Assembly: GCF_029892045.1 (NCBI RefSeq)
Contig: NZ_CP120368.1
Coordinates: 2,478,001-2,542,000 of the forward strand
From: Sinorhizobium numidicum
Lineage (GTDB): Bacteria; Pseudomonadota; Alphaproteobacteria; Rhizobiales; Rhizobiaceae
Direction: 5' to 3'
DNA: 64,000 nucleotides
The stretch's first letter is position 1, and the number at the start of each line of letters is the position of its first letter. Below, in pieces: positions 20,910-31,463 of this stretch. Under the pieces are notes generated by a model. It was given only the letters and a program-made list of their open reading frames with translations, did no database searches and had not been told where the DNA came from. The position numbers and the translations under genes were made by a program.

Positions 20910-22064
20910 TTACTCCGCCGGCACGCCGATGCCGGATCGAAAGAGGCTGCGCTCCACGGCGCGTTTTTCCGGCCGGTGCCGGGTCAAGGCCAAAACGAAG
21001 CCGGCCGTCACGCAGATCGCCACCATGGACGAACCGCCATAGGAAATCAGCGGCAGGGTCATGCCCTTGGCCGGAAGCAGTTCGAGGTTCACGCCGATGT
21101 TGATCATCGACTGAATGCCGATCTGCAGAACCAGCCCCGCGACGGCGAAGCGGTTGAAATCGTTGCGCTCGCGGAAGGCATGATTGAGGCCGCGCATCAC
21201 CAGGAAGGCGAAGATCACCACGATGACCATGCAGAAGATAATGCCGAATTCTTCCGCGGCAACCGAGAAGACGAAGTCGGTATGACTATCGGGAATGATG
21301 CGTTTGACCACGCCCTCGCCCGGCCCGCGACCGAGCCAGTCACCGCGGATGATGGCGTCGCGCGCCGTGTCCACCTGAAACGTGTCGCCCTCGCCTGTCA
21401 GGAACCGGTCGATACGGCCAGCGACGTGCGGCAGCATGGTGTAGGCAACGAAGAAGCCGCCCGCCGCTGCTCCTGCGAGCACGATGATCCAGAGCCAGGG
21501 CATGCCGGCCATGAAAAACATGCCGCCCCAGACCGCAGCGGTCAGGATCGTCTGGCCGAGGTCGGGTTGGGCGACGAGCAGGGCGCCGACAATACCGAAG
21601 AGGAGGATGGAGAGGAGGTTGCCTGGAATTTCCGGCTGCTTCGCGTGCTCGGCAAAAAGCCAGGCGCAGACGACAACAAAGGCCGGCTTCATGAATTCGG
21701 AAGGCTGGATGGAGATGCCAGCAATCGAAATCCAGCGCAGCGAACCCTTCACCTCCTGACCGATGAAGAGCACGAGAACCATCATTCCGAGCGACAGGCC
21801 AAGCATGATGATCGCCGCGCGCCTCACCTGCCGCGGTGAGAGGAAGGAAATGCCGACCATCACTGCGAGCGAGGGAAGCAGGAAGAGCGCATGGCGTTTG
21901 ACGAAGTGAAAGCTGTCCAGGCCAAGCCGCTCGGCAACCGGCGGACTTGCGGCGAAGGAGAGCATGAAGCCGACGCCCATCAAGAGGATGAAGGTCGCCA
22001 GAAACAACCTGTCTATCGTCCAGAACCAGTCGGCCACGGGGCCACGTTCGGCTCGGCTCACCAT
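20910..22064 (-). CDS. ftsW: Peptidoglycan polymerase FtsW (SEDS family)
   Basis: Polytopic inner-membrane protein of 384 aa that polymerises lipid II at the septum together with FtsI. Family features are GWEVKGSLRW-type QEVKGSLRWISIAGISIQPSEFMKPA, with the catalytic-site loop, and LLPAKGMTLPLISYGGSSM near the C-terminus. About ten hydrophobic segments are visible. An AAAGGGGACAGA site precedes the start. It lies 72 bases downstream of murD and 3 nt before murG. Confidence 0.97.
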   Translation of the reverse strand: MVSRAERGPVADWFWTIDRLFLATFILLMGVGFMLSFAASPPVAERLGLDSFHFVKRHALFLLPSLAVMVGISFLSPRQVRRAAIIMLGLSLGMMVLVLFIGQEVKGSLRWISIAGISIQPSEFMKPAFVVVCAWLFAEHAKQPEIPGNLLSILLFGIVGALLVAQPDLGQTILTAAVWGGMFFMAGMPWLWIIVLAGAAAGGFFVAYTMLPHVAGRIDRFLTGEGDTFQVDTARDAIIRGDWLGRGPGEGVVKRIIPDSHTDFVFSVAAEEFGIIFCMVIVVIFAFLVMRGLNHAFRERNDFNRFAVAGLVLQIGIQSMINIGVNLELLPAKGMTLPLISYGGSSMVAICVTAGFVLALTRHRPEKRAVERSLFRSGIGVPAE

Positions 22065-22136
22065 CTCTGTCTGTCCCCTTTCCCGGCGCGCAACGCGCCA
22101 ACGTCCATATCCCGGCCCGGCTGCGCAAGCGCGCCG

Positions 22137-23528
22137 TCAGATGAGCATGGTCACGCCTTCGATCGCCGCCACGTGGCCGACGAAGGCATCTCCGCGCACC
22201 TCGAAATTCTTGTACTGGTCGAAGCTTGCGCAAGCCGGGGAAAGCATCACAGCCGAGGGGCCCTGCTCATCCCGTGCCGCATCTGCCGCAGCGTGCGCAA
22301 CCGCCTTGTCCAAAGTGCCCGAAATCTCGTAGGGAACCGTCTCGCCGAGCGTCGCCGCAAATGCGGGCGCCGCCTCCCCGATGAGGTAGGCCTTGACGAC
22401 CCGCGGGAAGAACGGCGTCAGCGAGGTGATGCCGCCTTCCTTCGGCAGGCCACCGGCGATCCAATAGATCCGCTCGTAGCTCGAAAGCGCAGGCGCCGCC
22501 GCATCCGCATTGGTTGCCTTGCTGTCATTGACGAAGACGACCTCGCCCTTTGTTGCGACCGGCTGCATCCGATGCTTGAGACCCGGGAAGCTCCGAAGGC
22601 CGCTGACGATAGCCTTCTCTTCGACGCCGACGGCAAGGCAAGCCGCAACGGCCGCGGCGGCGTTCTGTGCGTTGTGCCCGCCGCGCAGCGTCTGGATGCC
22701 GGCAAGATCGGCAAAAAGCGCAGACGTGCCACCTTCAGCACGCATCAGCCGTGAACCTTCCGCGTAAAGCCCGTCGGCAAGCGCATGGCGGCGCGAGATG
22801 CGCACGACCTTGGCTCCGGCTCGCTCCACCCGGTCGGCGATCAGGCTCGAAAAACTGTCGTCGACGCCGACGACGGCCGTGCCGCTTCCCGCCACAAGCC
22901 GCTCCTTGATGTCGGCATAGTGCTGAATGGTGCCGTGCCGGTCCAGATGATCGGGGGTCAGGTTCAGCAGAATACCGGCTGTCGGATTGAGCGTCGGCGC
23001 GAGATCGATCTGATAGGACGAGCATTCGACGACGTAGAAACGTCCCGCTTTCGGCGGATCGAGCGTCAGCACCGCGGTGCCAATATTGCCGCCAAGCTGC
23101 GTGTCCCGCCCACTCTCCTTCAGAATATGGGCGATCAGCGCCGTCGTCGTCGATTTCCCGTTGGTGCCGGTGATCGCGATGAAGGGGCAGTCCGGCGCAT
23201 GCGCCCGCCGCTCGCGGACGAAAAGCTCGACATCGCCGATGACCTCGACGCCCGCCTTGCGGGCGAGATCGACGCTCCAATGCGGCTTCGGATGTGTCAG
23301 CGGCACCCCGGGCGAGAGCACGAAGGCGGCGAAGGAGTGCCAATCGACGTGGCGCAAATCGCTCGTCAGGAGTCCCGCCGCGGCTGCCTTGGCGACGCTA
23401 TCGGGATTGTCGTCCCAGACCGTGACCTCCGCGCCGCCGGCGACCAGCGCCTCGGCGGTCGCGAGACCGGAGCCGCCCAGTCCGAAAAGTGCGACCTTCC
23501 TGCCCTTGAATGTGGTGACCGGGATCAT
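22137..23528 (-). CDS. murD: UDP-N-acetylmuramoyl-L-alanine--D-glutamate ligase
   Basis: Mur ligase of 463 aa that adds D-glutamate to UDP-MurNAc-L-Ala. The N-terminal fold is [22 protein letters not shown], and the P-loop is [15 protein letters not shown] (GTNGKST). Also visible are [11 protein letters not shown] in the central domain and [12 protein letters not shown] at the start of the C-terminal domain, both typical of MurD. It is 7 nt after mraY. Confidence 0.98.
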   Translation of the reverse strand: MIPVTTFKGRKVALFGLGGSGLATAEALVAGGAEVTVWDDNPDSVAKAAAAGLLTSDLRHVDWHSFAAFVLSPGVPLTHPKPHWSVDLARKAGVEVIGDVELFVRERRAHAPDCPFIAITGTNGKSTTTALIAHILKESGRDTQLGGNIGTAVLTLDPPKAGRFYVVECSSYQIDLAPTLNPTAGILLNLTPDHLDRHGTIQHYADIKERLVAGSGTAVVGVDDSFSSLIADRVERAGAKVVRISRRHALADGLYAEGSRLMRAEGGTSALFADLAGIQTLRGGHNAQNAAAAVAACLAVGVEEKAIVSGLRSFPGLKHRMQPVATKGEVVFVNDSKATNADAAAPALSSYERIYWIAGGLPKEGGITSLTPFFPRVVKAYLIGEAAPAFAATLGETVPYEISGTLDKAVAHAAADAARDEQGPSAVMLSPACASFDQYKNFEVRGDAFVGHVAAIEGVTMLI

Positions 23529-23535
23529 CTTTCGC

Positions 23536-24636
23536 TCACCTGAGCTTGAGGGTCGAAAGGCCGACCATGGCGAGAATGACGGCGATGATCCAGAAGCGGA
23601 TCACCACCTGGCTTTCCGTCCAGCCCTTCTTCTCGAAATGATGATGGATCGGCGCCATCAGGAAGACCCGGCGGCCGGTGCGCTTGAACCAGAAGACCTG
23701 GATGATCACGGACAGGGTCTCGATGACGAAGAGGCCGCCGATGATGATCATGACGATCTCGTGCTTGGTTGCGACCGCGACCGTGCCGATCAGGCCGCCA
23801 AGCGCCAGCGAGCCGGTGTCGCCCATGAAAATTGCGGCTGGCGGCGCGTTGAACCAGAGGAAGCCAAGACCGGCGCCGATGACCGCGCCGAGGATGACCG
23901 CGAGTTCGCCGGTTCCCGGTACGAAATGGATCTGCAGGTAGTTGGCGAAGACGGCGTTACCGGCGAGATAGGCGATGAGGCCGAAGGCCGCCGAGGCGAT
24001 CATCACCGGTACGATGGCGAGACCGTCGAGGCCGTCGGTCAGGTTCACGGCATTGCCCGCGCCGACGATGACAAAACCGCCGAAGAGCATGAAGAAATAG
24101 CCGAGATTGAGCATCAGGTCCTTGAAGAAGGGGAAGGTCACCGACGAGCCGAAGGTGGAGCCGGCGGTGCCGGCCGAAAGCGCTGCCCGCATCATGAAGA
24201 AGACGGCAATGGCGGCGATCACGAATTCGATGCCGAGCCGCGCCTTGCCGGAAAAGCCCTTGTCCGATTGCTTGGTGACCTTGAGGTAGTCGTCATAAAA
24301 GCCGATCGCGCCGAAACCAAGCGTTACCAGCAGTGTCGAGACGACATAGACGCTCGAAAGATCGGCCCACAGCAGCGACGAGCCGACGATGCCGGCAAGA
24401 ATCATCAAACCGCCCATCGTCGGTGTGCCGGCCTTTTTGAAGTGGGTCTGCGGTCCGTCGGCCCGGATCGGCTGGCCCTTTCCCTGGCGGATGCGGAGCG
24501 ACGCGATCATCGCCGGGCCGAACAGGAAGACGATGAGGGCGGAAGTGAAGAGAGCTGCACCCGTGCGGAAGGTGATGTAGCGAAAAAGATTGAAGAATTG
24601 AAAGTGGTCCGCCAGTTCCACGAGCCAGATGAGCAT
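23536..24636 (-). CDS. mraY: Phospho-N-acetylmuramoyl-pentapeptide-transferase
   Basis: Inner-membrane enzyme of 366 aa, about ten helices. It attaches phospho-MurNAc-pentapeptide to undecaprenyl phosphate, giving lipid I. Visible MraY signatures are [13 protein letters not shown] (residues about 68-80), FYDDYLKV with the aspartate pair, [14 protein letters not shown], and [12 protein letters not shown], ending with [33 protein letters not shown] precedes the ATG. It is 139 bases after murF, the widest gap in the mur block apart from the ftsI-murE one. Confidence 0.98.
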   Translation of the reverse strand: MLIWLVELADHFQFFNLFRYITFRTGAALFTSALIVFLFGPAMIASLRIRQGKGQPIRADGPQTHFKKAGTPTMGGLMILAGIVGSSLLWADLSSVYVVSTLLVTLGFGAIGFYDDYLKVTKQSDKGFSGKARLGIEFVIAAIAVFFMMRAALSAGTAGSTFGSSVTFPFFKDLMLNLGYFFMLFGGFVIVGAGNAVNLTDGLDGLAIVPVMIASAAFGLIAYLAGNAVFANYLQIHFVPGTGELAVILGAVIGAGLGFLWFNAPPAAIFMGDTGSLALGGLIGTVAVATKHEIVMIIIGGLFVIETLSVIIQVFWFKRTGRRVFLMAPIHHHFEKKGWTESQVVIRFWIIAVILAMVGLSTLKLR

Positions 24637-24775
24637 AAGGGACCTTTCCCCACAGGTTAGAATCGGACATTGTCCAACAGAATCATCTGATAGACGATAC
24701 CCGCTTGCGTGCGACTATGTTAGGCCATTTCCCCTGGCCGGAGGCGGTATCCACCAGCACTGGTGGTAACGCCCG

Positions 24776-26209
24776 CTATACTTCCCCCGTTCCGACCGTT
24801 TCTTCCGGGTAGGTGTCGAGAAGCGCCTGAACGATCCTGACGCAGCCGGTCCCTTTCGAGGACTTGACCATCACCACATCGCCGGGCACCACAGCGCCGA
24901 GCGCATAGGCGCTGAGGTCGTCGATGGACTCCCGATAGACGACCGAAACCTCCGGCGGAAGCGCGTCGCGCAGATGCGCCATCTCGGGTCCGGCAAGCCA
25001 GACGTCGGCAATTCCCGCCTCAACGATCGGCTCTGCCAAGGCGGCATGGACGTCGGCTGCATGCTCGCCCATTTCCAGCATGTCGCCAAGGATTGCGACG
25101 CGGCGTCCCCCGGCCGGCGGTTCGGCATCGCGAAGCAGCGAGATCGCCGCCCGCATCGATGCCGGATTGGCATTGTAGCTCTCGTCGATCAGCGTCAGAT
25201 ACGCCGTCCCGACCTTCAGGCGATGCCGCAATCCCCTGCCCTTTTCGGGCTGCATCGTCGCAAGCGAAGCCAGCACCAGATCGAGATCCGCACCCGCGAG
25301 CTTCGCGGCGGCGATCACTGCCAGCGCATTTTCGGCGATATGGCGGCCGGGAGCGCCGATCGCGACTTCCAGCGTCCTGCCGCCGATGCCGGCCCAAAGC
25401 ACGGACCGGTCCGCCCCGCCGGCAAACTCCACCAGACGGAATTCCGATTTCGGATTGGCGCCGAAGGAGTGAACATGGCTCACGCCCGCGGCTGCGGCTG
25501 CTCTTTCGAGAAGCGCGTATTGCGGGCTGTCGTGGTTGATGATTGCGTGGCCACCATTGACGACGCCCTCGAAGATCTCGGCTTTTGCCGTGGCGATCTC
25601 GTCAAGGCTCGCGAAATTTCCGAGATGGGCGGCAGCGATGCTGGTGACGACCGCCACATGCGGGCGGACCATCTTCGTCAGCGGCCGGATCTCGTCCGGA
25701 TGATTCATGCCGATCTCGAAAATACCGTAGTCGGTCGCTTCCGGCATGCGCGCAAGCGTCAGCGGCACGCCCCAATGATTGTTGAAGGATGCGACCGAGG
25801 CATGGACGCGGCCGAGCGGCGAAAGCACATGCCTCAGCATCTCCTTCGTCGTCGTCTTGCCGACCGATCCGGTGACCGCGATGACTTTGGCAGCACTCCT
25901 GTCGCGCGCGGCGCAACCGAGCCGGATCAGCGCTTCGAGCACGTCGTCGACAACGATCATTGGCGCGATCAGACGGCCGAGGGCAGGAATTTTCCCTTCA
26001 CTGACGACAAGCAGGGCAGCCCCGTTGGCAAGCGCGAGACCGGCATAGTCGTGGCCGTCGACGCGGTCGCCCTTGATCGCGAAAAAGGCCTCTCCATTGC
26101 TGATCGAGCGGCTGTCGATCGAAATGCCGACGACACCTTCTGGCAGGTTCCCGACCGGGCGGCCGTTCATCGCGGCCAGAAGATCGCTGCTTGTCCAGAG
26201 CCAGTTCAA
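24776..26209 (-). CDS. murF: UDP-N-acetylmuramoyl-tripeptide--D-alanyl-D-alanine ligase
   Basis: Mur ligase of 477 aa adding D-Ala-D-Ala (made by Ddl) to the UDP-MurNAc-tripeptide. The P-loop is VIAVTGSVGKTTTKEML (GSVGKTTTKE is the MurF form). FEIGMNHPDEI in the central domain and DESYNANPASMRAAI in the C-terminal domain are MurF signatures. The start is 1 nt after the murE stop, so the two are translationally coupled. Confidence 0.98.
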   Translation of the reverse strand: MNWLWTSSDLLAAMNGRPVGNLPEGVVGISIDSRSISNGEAFFAIKGDRVDGHDYAGLALANGAALLVVSEGKIPALGRLIAPMIVVDDVLEALIRLGCAARDRSAAKVIAVTGSVGKTTTKEMLRHVLSPLGRVHASVASFNNHWGVPLTLARMPEATDYGIFEIGMNHPDEIRPLTKMVRPHVAVVTSIAAAHLGNFASLDEIATAKAEIFEGVVNGGHAIINHDSPQYALLERAAAAAGVSHVHSFGANPKSEFRLVEFAGGADRSVLWAGIGGRTLEVAIGAPGRHIAENALAVIAAAKLAGADLDLVLASLATMQPEKGRGLRHRLKVGTAYLTLIDESYNANPASMRAAISLLRDAEPPAGGRRVAILGDMLEMGEHAADVHAALAEPIVEAGIADVWLAGPEMAHLRDALPPEVSVVYRESIDDLSAYALGAVVPGDVVMVKSSKGTGCVRIVQALLDTYPEETVGTGEV

Positions 26210-26210
26210 A

Positions 26211-27680
26211 TCACAGACCTCCCAATGCCTTGCGCACTTCCTCGTGATCCGAGAACGGCAGCGTCACCGAGCCAATCGTCTGCCCCTCCTCGTGCCCCTT
26301 GCCGGCGACGATCAGCGTGTCGCCGGTCTTGAGCATGCCGACGGCCGTGCGGATCGCTTCGGCACGATCGGCGATTTCCGTTGCGCCCTTGGCCGCCGCC
26401 ATGATCTCCGAACGGATCACCTCCGGCACTTCCGAGCGCGGATTGTCGTCGGTGACGATGACGACATCGGCAAGCCGGCTGGCGACTTCGCCCATGATCG
26501 GCCGTTTGCCCTTGTCGCGATCGCCGCCGCAACCGAAGACGATGACGACGCGGCCGGTGGTGAACGGGCGCACCGATGTCAGCACATTCTCGAGGGCGTC
26601 CGGCTTGTGGGCATAGTCCACATAGGCAAGCGCCCCGTCCTTCGTCTGGCCGACGAGTTCCAGTCGGCCGGAGGCGCCTTGCAGTTTTTCAAGCGCCGAG
26701 AATGCCGCCTTGGCGGGGATGCCGGTGGACATCGCAAGGCCAGCGGCAACCAGCGCATTGGCGATCTGGAAGTCGCCGGCAAGCGGCACATGGATTTCGA
26801 AGATATCGTCGCCGATATGCACTTCCGCCGACTGCTTGTGGCGGAAATGCTCGACACGCTTCAACGCAATGAAATCGCCCTTGCGGCCAACGGTGCGGAC
26901 ATCATGACCCGCCTTGCGGGCGGCGGCGATCGCCTGATCCGACCATTGGTCGTCGGCGAAGATAACCGCGGGCGAGCCCTTGGGCAGAAGCGTCCCGAAC
27001 AGGCGCATCTTCGAGGCCATGTAGTGCTCGACCGTCGGATGGTAATCCATGTGGTCGCGGCCGAGATTGGTGAAGGCGGCGGCGGCGAGGCGCACACCGT
27101 CAAGCCGGCTCTGGTCGAGACCGTGGCTGGAAGCCTCCATTGCCGCATGCGTGACGCCGGCATCGGCGAGTTCGGCAAGCAGCTTATGCAGCGAGACCGG
27201 ATCCGGCGTCGTCAACGAGCCGTACTCGTTTCGCCCCGGCGCGATCACGCCCGTCGTTCCGATCATCGCCGCCGAAAGGCCCGAATGCGCCCAGATCTGG
27301 CGCGTGAAGGAAGCGACCGACGTCTTGCCCGCGGTTCCCGTTACCGCCACCATGGTTTCGGGCTGATGACCGTACAAGCGGGCGGCCGCGGTTGCGAGAA
27401 AACGGCGCGGGTCGGAAAGCGAGAATATCGGCGCGCCCGCCTCGGCTTCAGCGCCGGGACCGGCAACAACCGCCGCGGCGCCGCGCGAAAGGGCGTCGGC
27501 GATATAGGCAGTCCCGTTTGCCTTGGTTCCAGCGACGGCGACAAAGAGATCGCCCGGCTTGACCTGCCGACTATCAGCCGTGATCCCGGCGATCTCGATG
27601 TTTGCGAAATCGCCCTTCAGTTGTGCCGAAAGTTCCGGGCAATTTGCGCCCGCCAGGTCCTTGATCTTCATGAACTGCAT
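26211..27680 (-). CDS. murE: UDP-MurNAc-L-Ala-D-Glu--meso-diaminopimelate ligase
   Basis: Mur ligase of 489 aa. The P-loop is [15 protein letters not shown], and [18 protein letters not shown] is typical of MurE. The DNPR motif in [14 protein letters not shown] marks the meso-diaminopimelate-adding type rather than the lysine type. I use the ATG at 27680 (MQFMKIKDL); an internal ATG at 27671 is an equal alternative. A mosaic repeat occupies the space between it and ftsI upstream. Confidence 0.97.
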   Translation of the reverse strand: MQFMKIKDLAGANCPELSAQLKGDFANIEIAGITADSRQVKPGDLFVAVAGTKANGTAYIADALSRGAAAVVAGPGAEAEAGAPIFSLSDPRRFLATAAARLYGHQPETMVAVTGTAGKTSVASFTRQIWAHSGLSAAMIGTTGVIAPGRNEYGSLTTPDPVSLHKLLAELADAGVTHAAMEASSHGLDQSRLDGVRLAAAAFTNLGRDHMDYHPTVEHYMASKMRLFGTLLPKGSPAVIFADDQWSDQAIAAARKAGHDVRTVGRKGDFIALKRVEHFRHKQSAEVHIGDDIFEIHVPLAGDFQIANALVAAGLAMSTGIPAKAAFSALEKLQGASGRLELVGQTKDGALAYVDYAHKPDALENVLTSVRPFTTGRVVIVFGCGGDRDKGKRPIMGEVASRLADVVIVTDDNPRSEVPEVIRSEIMAAAKGATEIADRAEAIRTAVGMLKTGDTLIVAGKGHEEGQTIGSVTLPFSDHEEVRKALGGL

Positions 27681-27700
27681 GTCTCACATTGATATCGACC

Positions 27701-27812
27701 CTTACAGCGCCGTGCGTCGCGTCTTCCAGACGCACAACGGTCGCTGTAACGCTTTGAATTGCTGCATGGTTTTATCCCTAAAACGGCTCCGATTTAAGGA
27801 ACCATGCAGTAG
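27701..27812 (-). repeat. Mosaic palindromic repeat inside the dcw operon, copy C
   Basis: Inverted relative to the copy at 3171. It reads TTACAGCGCCGTGCGTC, a GTCTTCCAGACGCAC hairpin, CGCTGTAACGCTTTGAATTG, then CTGCATGGTTTTATCCCTAA and CCGATTTAAGGAACCATGCA. It lies between the ftsI stop (27845) and the murE start (27680), and accounts for most of that 164-base gap. Confidence 0.85.
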
Positions 27813-27844
27813 AATCGCGAATCGTCCGCATTCTCATTTCACGG

Positions 27845-29593
27845 TCAATAAGACACAAGCAAGGCAGAACCGTCTTCTCCAAATTTCGGTTCGACGCCGA
27901 GGAGCGGCGCGGAGCGGCTGATGATGTCGCGCACCATCGGCGCGGCATTCGAACCGGCGGTGCGCCCGCCGCCTTCGCCGGTCTTCGGCGCGTCGATGAA
28001 GGTGAGCACGATGTACTTGGGATCGTCGATCGGAAACGCCGCGAGGAAGGCGTTGAAGTTCAGGTCGCTGGCGTAACGGCCGTTGACGACCTTGTCGGCC
28101 GTGCCGGTCTTGCCGCCGACGTCGAAGCCCGGAACGAGCGCGCGCTTGCCCGAACCGGCAATGCCGTTCCAGCGAAGCAGAAAGCGCATGTCGTCGCTGG
28201 TGCTCTTCTTGACAACCGCCGTCGCGATCTCGCTCGCCTGTTCCTCGGTGCGCGGCAGGAAAGTCGGCGGGATCAGCTTGCCGCCGTTGACCAGCGCCGC
28301 GCCGGCGACCGCCGTCTGCAGCGGCGTGGTCGAGACGCCGTGGCCGAAGGCAATGGTGATCGAGTTGATCTTCTTCCATTCGTGCGGCTGCGTCGGCGTC
28401 TTGACCTCGGGAAGCTCCGTCGGAAGCCTCGAGAGCAAGCCGAGGCGGGTAAGGAACTCCCTGTGTCCCGGGATGCCGACCAGATCGGCGATCTTGGCGG
28501 TGCCGATGTTTGAGGAATACTGGAAGATCTCCGGCACGGTCAGCACCCGGCGCTTGCCTTTGAAGTCTTTGATGGTGAAGCCTCCAATGCGGATGGGCGC
28601 CGTGGCATCGAAGCTGTCTTTTAGCGTCACCTTGCCGGAATCGAGGCCCATGGCGATGGTGAAGGTCTTGAAGGTCGAGCCCATCTCGAACGTGCCGTTC
28701 GACATGCGGTTCATCCAGCCTTCCTGAGCGCCTTCCACGGGCTTGTTCGGATCATAATCCGGCACTGACGCCATCGCCAGGACCTCGCCGGTGTGTACGT
28801 CCAGAACGACTGCGCCGGCCGCGATCGCCTGGTAATTCTTCATGCCGGAATCGATAACATCCCGCACGATGTTCTGAACGCGCACGTCGATCGAGAGCTT
28901 CACCGGCTCCAGCTTGGCATCGCTCGTCATGCCGATCGCCGCGAGGTCCGCAAGCCCCTGGCTGTCGATATAACGCTCCATGCCTGCGATGCCGCGGTTG
29001 TCGATATTGACGTGACCGAGAACATGGGCGGCGGTCGAACCGCCGGGGTAGAAGCGGCGTTTCTCCGGGCGGAAGCCAATGCCGGGGATGCCGAGCGCCA
29101 GAATGTCGCTCTGCTGCTTCGGCGTTAGCTGTCGGCGCAGCCACTGGAAGCGCGATTTCGATTTCAGCTTGTTGTAGATGTCACGGGCATTGAGTTCGGG
29201 CAGAACCGTTGCCAGCTGCTCGACCGCTTCGTCGGCATCGACGATTTTGTGCGGCTCAGCATAGAGCGAAACCGTGCGGATGTCGGTTGCGAGAATCTCG
29301 CCGTGGCGATCGAGGATATCGGGTCGCGAAGCCATCAGGTTGTCGGCGCGTCCAATCGAGGAAACGGTTTCCGGCTGCGCCAAGCCGTATTGCACCAGTC
29401 GGCCGCCGATCACCGCATAGACGATGCCGAAGCTGGCGATGATGATCGCGACGCGGCTTTTCGCCTGACTGGCGCTTTTCTTGCGCGTTCCCTGGAACGT
29501 GACGTTGATGCCCGCGTCGGCAGGGCGATTGTTCCCCCCGGCCGAAAAATGCGCCTTGCTTTTCAGCACCATGATACGGGAGAGAAACGACAT
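27845..29593 (-). CDS. ftsI: Septal peptidoglycan transpeptidase FtsI (PBP3)
   Basis: Class B penicillin-binding protein of 582 aa that crosslinks septal peptidoglycan. A membrane anchor lies around residues 46-66 (VAIIIASFGIVYAVIGGRLVQ). Catalytic motifs are SxxK in FEMGSTFKTFTIAMG, SxN in FQYSSNIGTAKIA and KTG in DVGGKTGTADKV. The ATG shares one base with the ftsL stop (TGATG). FtsW is its glycosyltransferase partner, encoded downstream in the same cluster. Confidence 0.97.
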   Translation of the reverse strand: MSFLSRIMVLKSKAHFSAGGNNRPADAGINVTFQGTRKKSASQAKSRVAIIIASFGIVYAVIGGRLVQYGLAQPETVSSIGRADNLMASRPDILDRHGEILATDIRTVSLYAEPHKIVDADEAVEQLATVLPELNARDIYNKLKSKSRFQWLRRQLTPKQQSDILALGIPGIGFRPEKRRFYPGGSTAAHVLGHVNIDNRGIAGMERYIDSQGLADLAAIGMTSDAKLEPVKLSIDVRVQNIVRDVIDSGMKNYQAIAAGAVVLDVHTGEVLAMASVPDYDPNKPVEGAQEGWMNRMSNGTFEMGSTFKTFTIAMGLDSGKVTLKDSFDATAPIRIGGFTIKDFKGKRRVLTVPEIFQYSSNIGTAKIADLVGIPGHREFLTRLGLLSRLPTELPEVKTPTQPHEWKKINSITIAFGHGVSTTPLQTAVAGAALVNGGKLIPPTFLPRTEEQASEIATAVVKKSTSDDMRFLLRWNGIAGSGKRALVPGFDVGGKTGTADKVVNGRYASDLNFNAFLAAFPIDDPKYIVLTFIDAPKTGEGGGRTAGSNAAPMVRDIISRSAPLLGVEPKFGEDGSALLVSY

Positions 29594-29976
29594 CAGTGCG
29601 CCACCGAGCCTGTTGCGATATTATCTGTGTTGATGACGGCGGCGACACCGTCGATCGCCTTCTTGTCTTCTTCGGTCGGCGGCAGATCGGCTTTCAGCAT
29701 CGGAAGCTCCTCAGGCCGCGCGAGCTGCGTCGAAGGCGTCGGCGCGAGTTGCAGGTCGACCCCGAAGGCGGAGACGAGGCGCTCCAGCCGGTTCGGCTGG
29801 GTCAGCAGCGCCCAATCCGCCCTCAGCAGGTCGATCGTGTCCTCTTCCAGCTTGATCGCCGCATCCAGCTTGCGAACCTCTTCGAGCTTGTTCTCGGCCT
29901 GGTGCTTGATGGTGTAGGTGATTGTGGCGGCAGCCGTCATGACGACGATCAGGACAATGTCGAGCGTTCTGAGCAT
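29593..29976 (-). CDS. ftsL: Cell division protein FtsL
   Basis: Small bitopic divisome protein of 127 aa. A short cytoplasmic tail is followed by one membrane segment (LDIVLIVVMTAAATITYTI, residues 5-23) and a coiled-coil-prone region KHQAENKLEEVRKLDAAI, then EDTIDLLRADWALLTQPNRLE, which is the conserved FtsL part. Its position between rsmH and ftsI is diagnostic, because the sequence itself is poorly conserved. It starts 6 nt after rsmH and its stop overlaps the ftsI start by one base. Confidence 0.92.
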   Translation of the reverse strand: MLRTLDIVLIVVMTAAATITYTIKHQAENKLEEVRKLDAAIKLEEDTIDLLRADWALLTQPNRLERLVSAFGVDLQLAPTPSTQLARPEELPMLKADLPPTEEDKKAIDGVAAVINTDNIATGSVAH

Positions 29977-29982
29977 CTTTTC

Positions 29983-31008
29983 TTAGCCCCCCAATTTCGC
30001 AAGGCTCGCCAGCCCCGGCAGATTGAAAATGGACAGATCGCTTCCCGGCGACGGGGCCTCCGTACGAATGCCGGCCCTGAGCTTGGCCGACCGGGCGCGC
30101 GGATTGAGGGACGCTTCTTCCTCGCTGGCTGCGACCATAGGCTTGCCGACTGGCGCGAAGGTTGCGGCGCGCGCCGCCACCATCGGCAGATGACGGGAAC
30201 CGGCCGCCTTGCCCGAGCGATCCTGGAAGAACGTCTTGACGATCCTGTCCTCGAGAGAATGAAAGGTGACGACGACAAGGCGCCCGCCAGGCTTCAGCGC
30301 GCGCTCGGCGGCAAAGAGCGCATTGGCGAGCTCGCCGAGTTCGTCATTGACGAAGATGCGCAGCGCCTGAAAGACGCGCGTCGCGGGGTGAATCTTGTCC
30401 TTGGCCTTGCGCGGCGTCACCGTCTCGATGAGGTTGGCGAGATCGCGCGTGGTCTCGAACGGAGCCTCGGCGCGGCGCTTTTCGATGGCACGCGCAATGC
30501 GCCCCGCCTGCTTCTCTTCCCCGAGGAAACCGAAGATGCGGATGAGGTCGGAGACCTTGGCACGATTGATGACATCGGCGGCAGAGACGCCAGCGGCCGA
30601 CATGCGCATGTCGAGCGGCCCCTTCTTCTGGAACGAGAAGCCACGCTCCGCCTCGTCAATCTGCATCGATGAAACGCCGATGTCGAGCACGACGCCGTCA
30701 AGCCCTTCTGCCGGCGCATGGTCGGCGAGTTCAGAAAAACGGGCATGAACGAGCTTGAGCCGCCCGCCGGCAGCGGCAGCCATGGGCTGCCCGGCGGCGA
30801 TCGCCGTCGGATCGCGGTCGAGCGCGATGACGTCGGCACCTGCATCGAGAATGGCGGATGTGTAACCGCCGGCCCCGAAAGTGCCGTCGAGAATGATCTT
30901 GCCGGGAGCGGGACCGAGAGCTGCGAGGACTTCCTTCAAGAGGACCGGAATGTGACGAACCGGTCCGCCGTCGGCTTCAGAAGTTCCGCCGCCTTGATCC
31001 GTCACCAT
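29983..31008 (-). CDS. rsmH: 16S rRNA (cytosine(1402)-N(4))-methyltransferase
   Basis: SAM-dependent methyltransferase of 341 aa (former name MraW) that modifies C1402 in the ribosomal decoding centre. Visible are [15 protein letters not shown] at the N-terminus, the SAM-binding [15 protein letters not shown], and [35 protein letters not shown] near the end is also typical. The ATG at 31008 is preceded by GGAGAGGCGG; a longer reading upstream would overlap mraZ. It is 14 nt after the mraZ stop. Confidence 0.97.
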   Translation of the reverse strand: MVTDQGGGTSEADGGPVRHIPVLLKEVLAALGPAPGKIILDGTFGAGGYTSAILDAGADVIALDRDPTAIAAGQPMAAAAGGRLKLVHARFSELADHAPAEGLDGVVLDIGVSSMQIDEAERGFSFQKKGPLDMRMSAAGVSAADVINRAKVSDLIRIFGFLGEEKQAGRIARAIEKRRAEAPFETTRDLANLIETVTPRKAKDKIHPATRVFQALRIFVNDELGELANALFAAERALKPGGRLVVVTFHSLEDRIVKTFFQDRSGKAAGSRHLPMVAARAATFAPVGKPMVAASEEEASLNPRARSAKLRAGIRTEAPSPGSDLSIFNLPGLASLAKLGG

Positions 31009-31022
31009 TCCGCCTCTCCACT

Positions 31023-31463
31023 CTATTCCGGACGCAACCCCCGTGGCTTGCGCCCCTCCCGGGCCTCCGCCTGCGCCCTCGCAAACGCCTGCGGCTCCCA
31101 GAGCTGAAAATGATCGCCCCGCCCGACGAAGGTCACGTCGGTCGAGATGCCGGTGAAGTCGCGGATGAAATCCGTCACCATCAGCCGGCCCTCCGGGTCG
31201 AGCTTCACGAAGACGCCGCCCCCATGAACGAGGAGCGACATCTGGTTGGCCGCGTCCGAAAACGGATCCTCGGCGGCCATCTGCTTCTCGAACCGGTCCA
31301 GAAGCTCCGGCGCGCCGACGCTGATCGCCGGAAAGACGAAGTCCTGAAAACAATATAACTCCCGGACGCCTCCATCCGAAAGCACAGCGCGAAACGCCGA
31401 AGGTACGGACACCCGCCCCTTCGCATCGATCCGGTTCGTAGCATGTGACAAGAAGCGGTTCAT
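31023..31463 (-). CDS. mraZ: Transcriptional regulator MraZ
   Basis: Protein of 146 aa with two SpoVT/AbrB-type DNA-binding repeats. [28 protein letters not shown] is the first, with KGRVSVP the core, and [29 protein letters not shown] is the second. MraZ is the first gene of most dcw clusters and, in E. coli, represses its own promoter by binding direct repeats. An array of such repeats is visible 175 bases upstream here. Confidence 0.96.
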   Translation of the reverse strand: MNRFLSHATNRIDAKGRVSVPSAFRAVLSDGGVRELYCFQDFVFPAISVGAPELLDRFEKQMAAEDPFSDAANQMSLLVHGGGVFVKLDPEGRLMVTDFIRDFTGISTDVTFVGRGDHFQLWEPQAFARAQAEAREGRKPRGLRPE

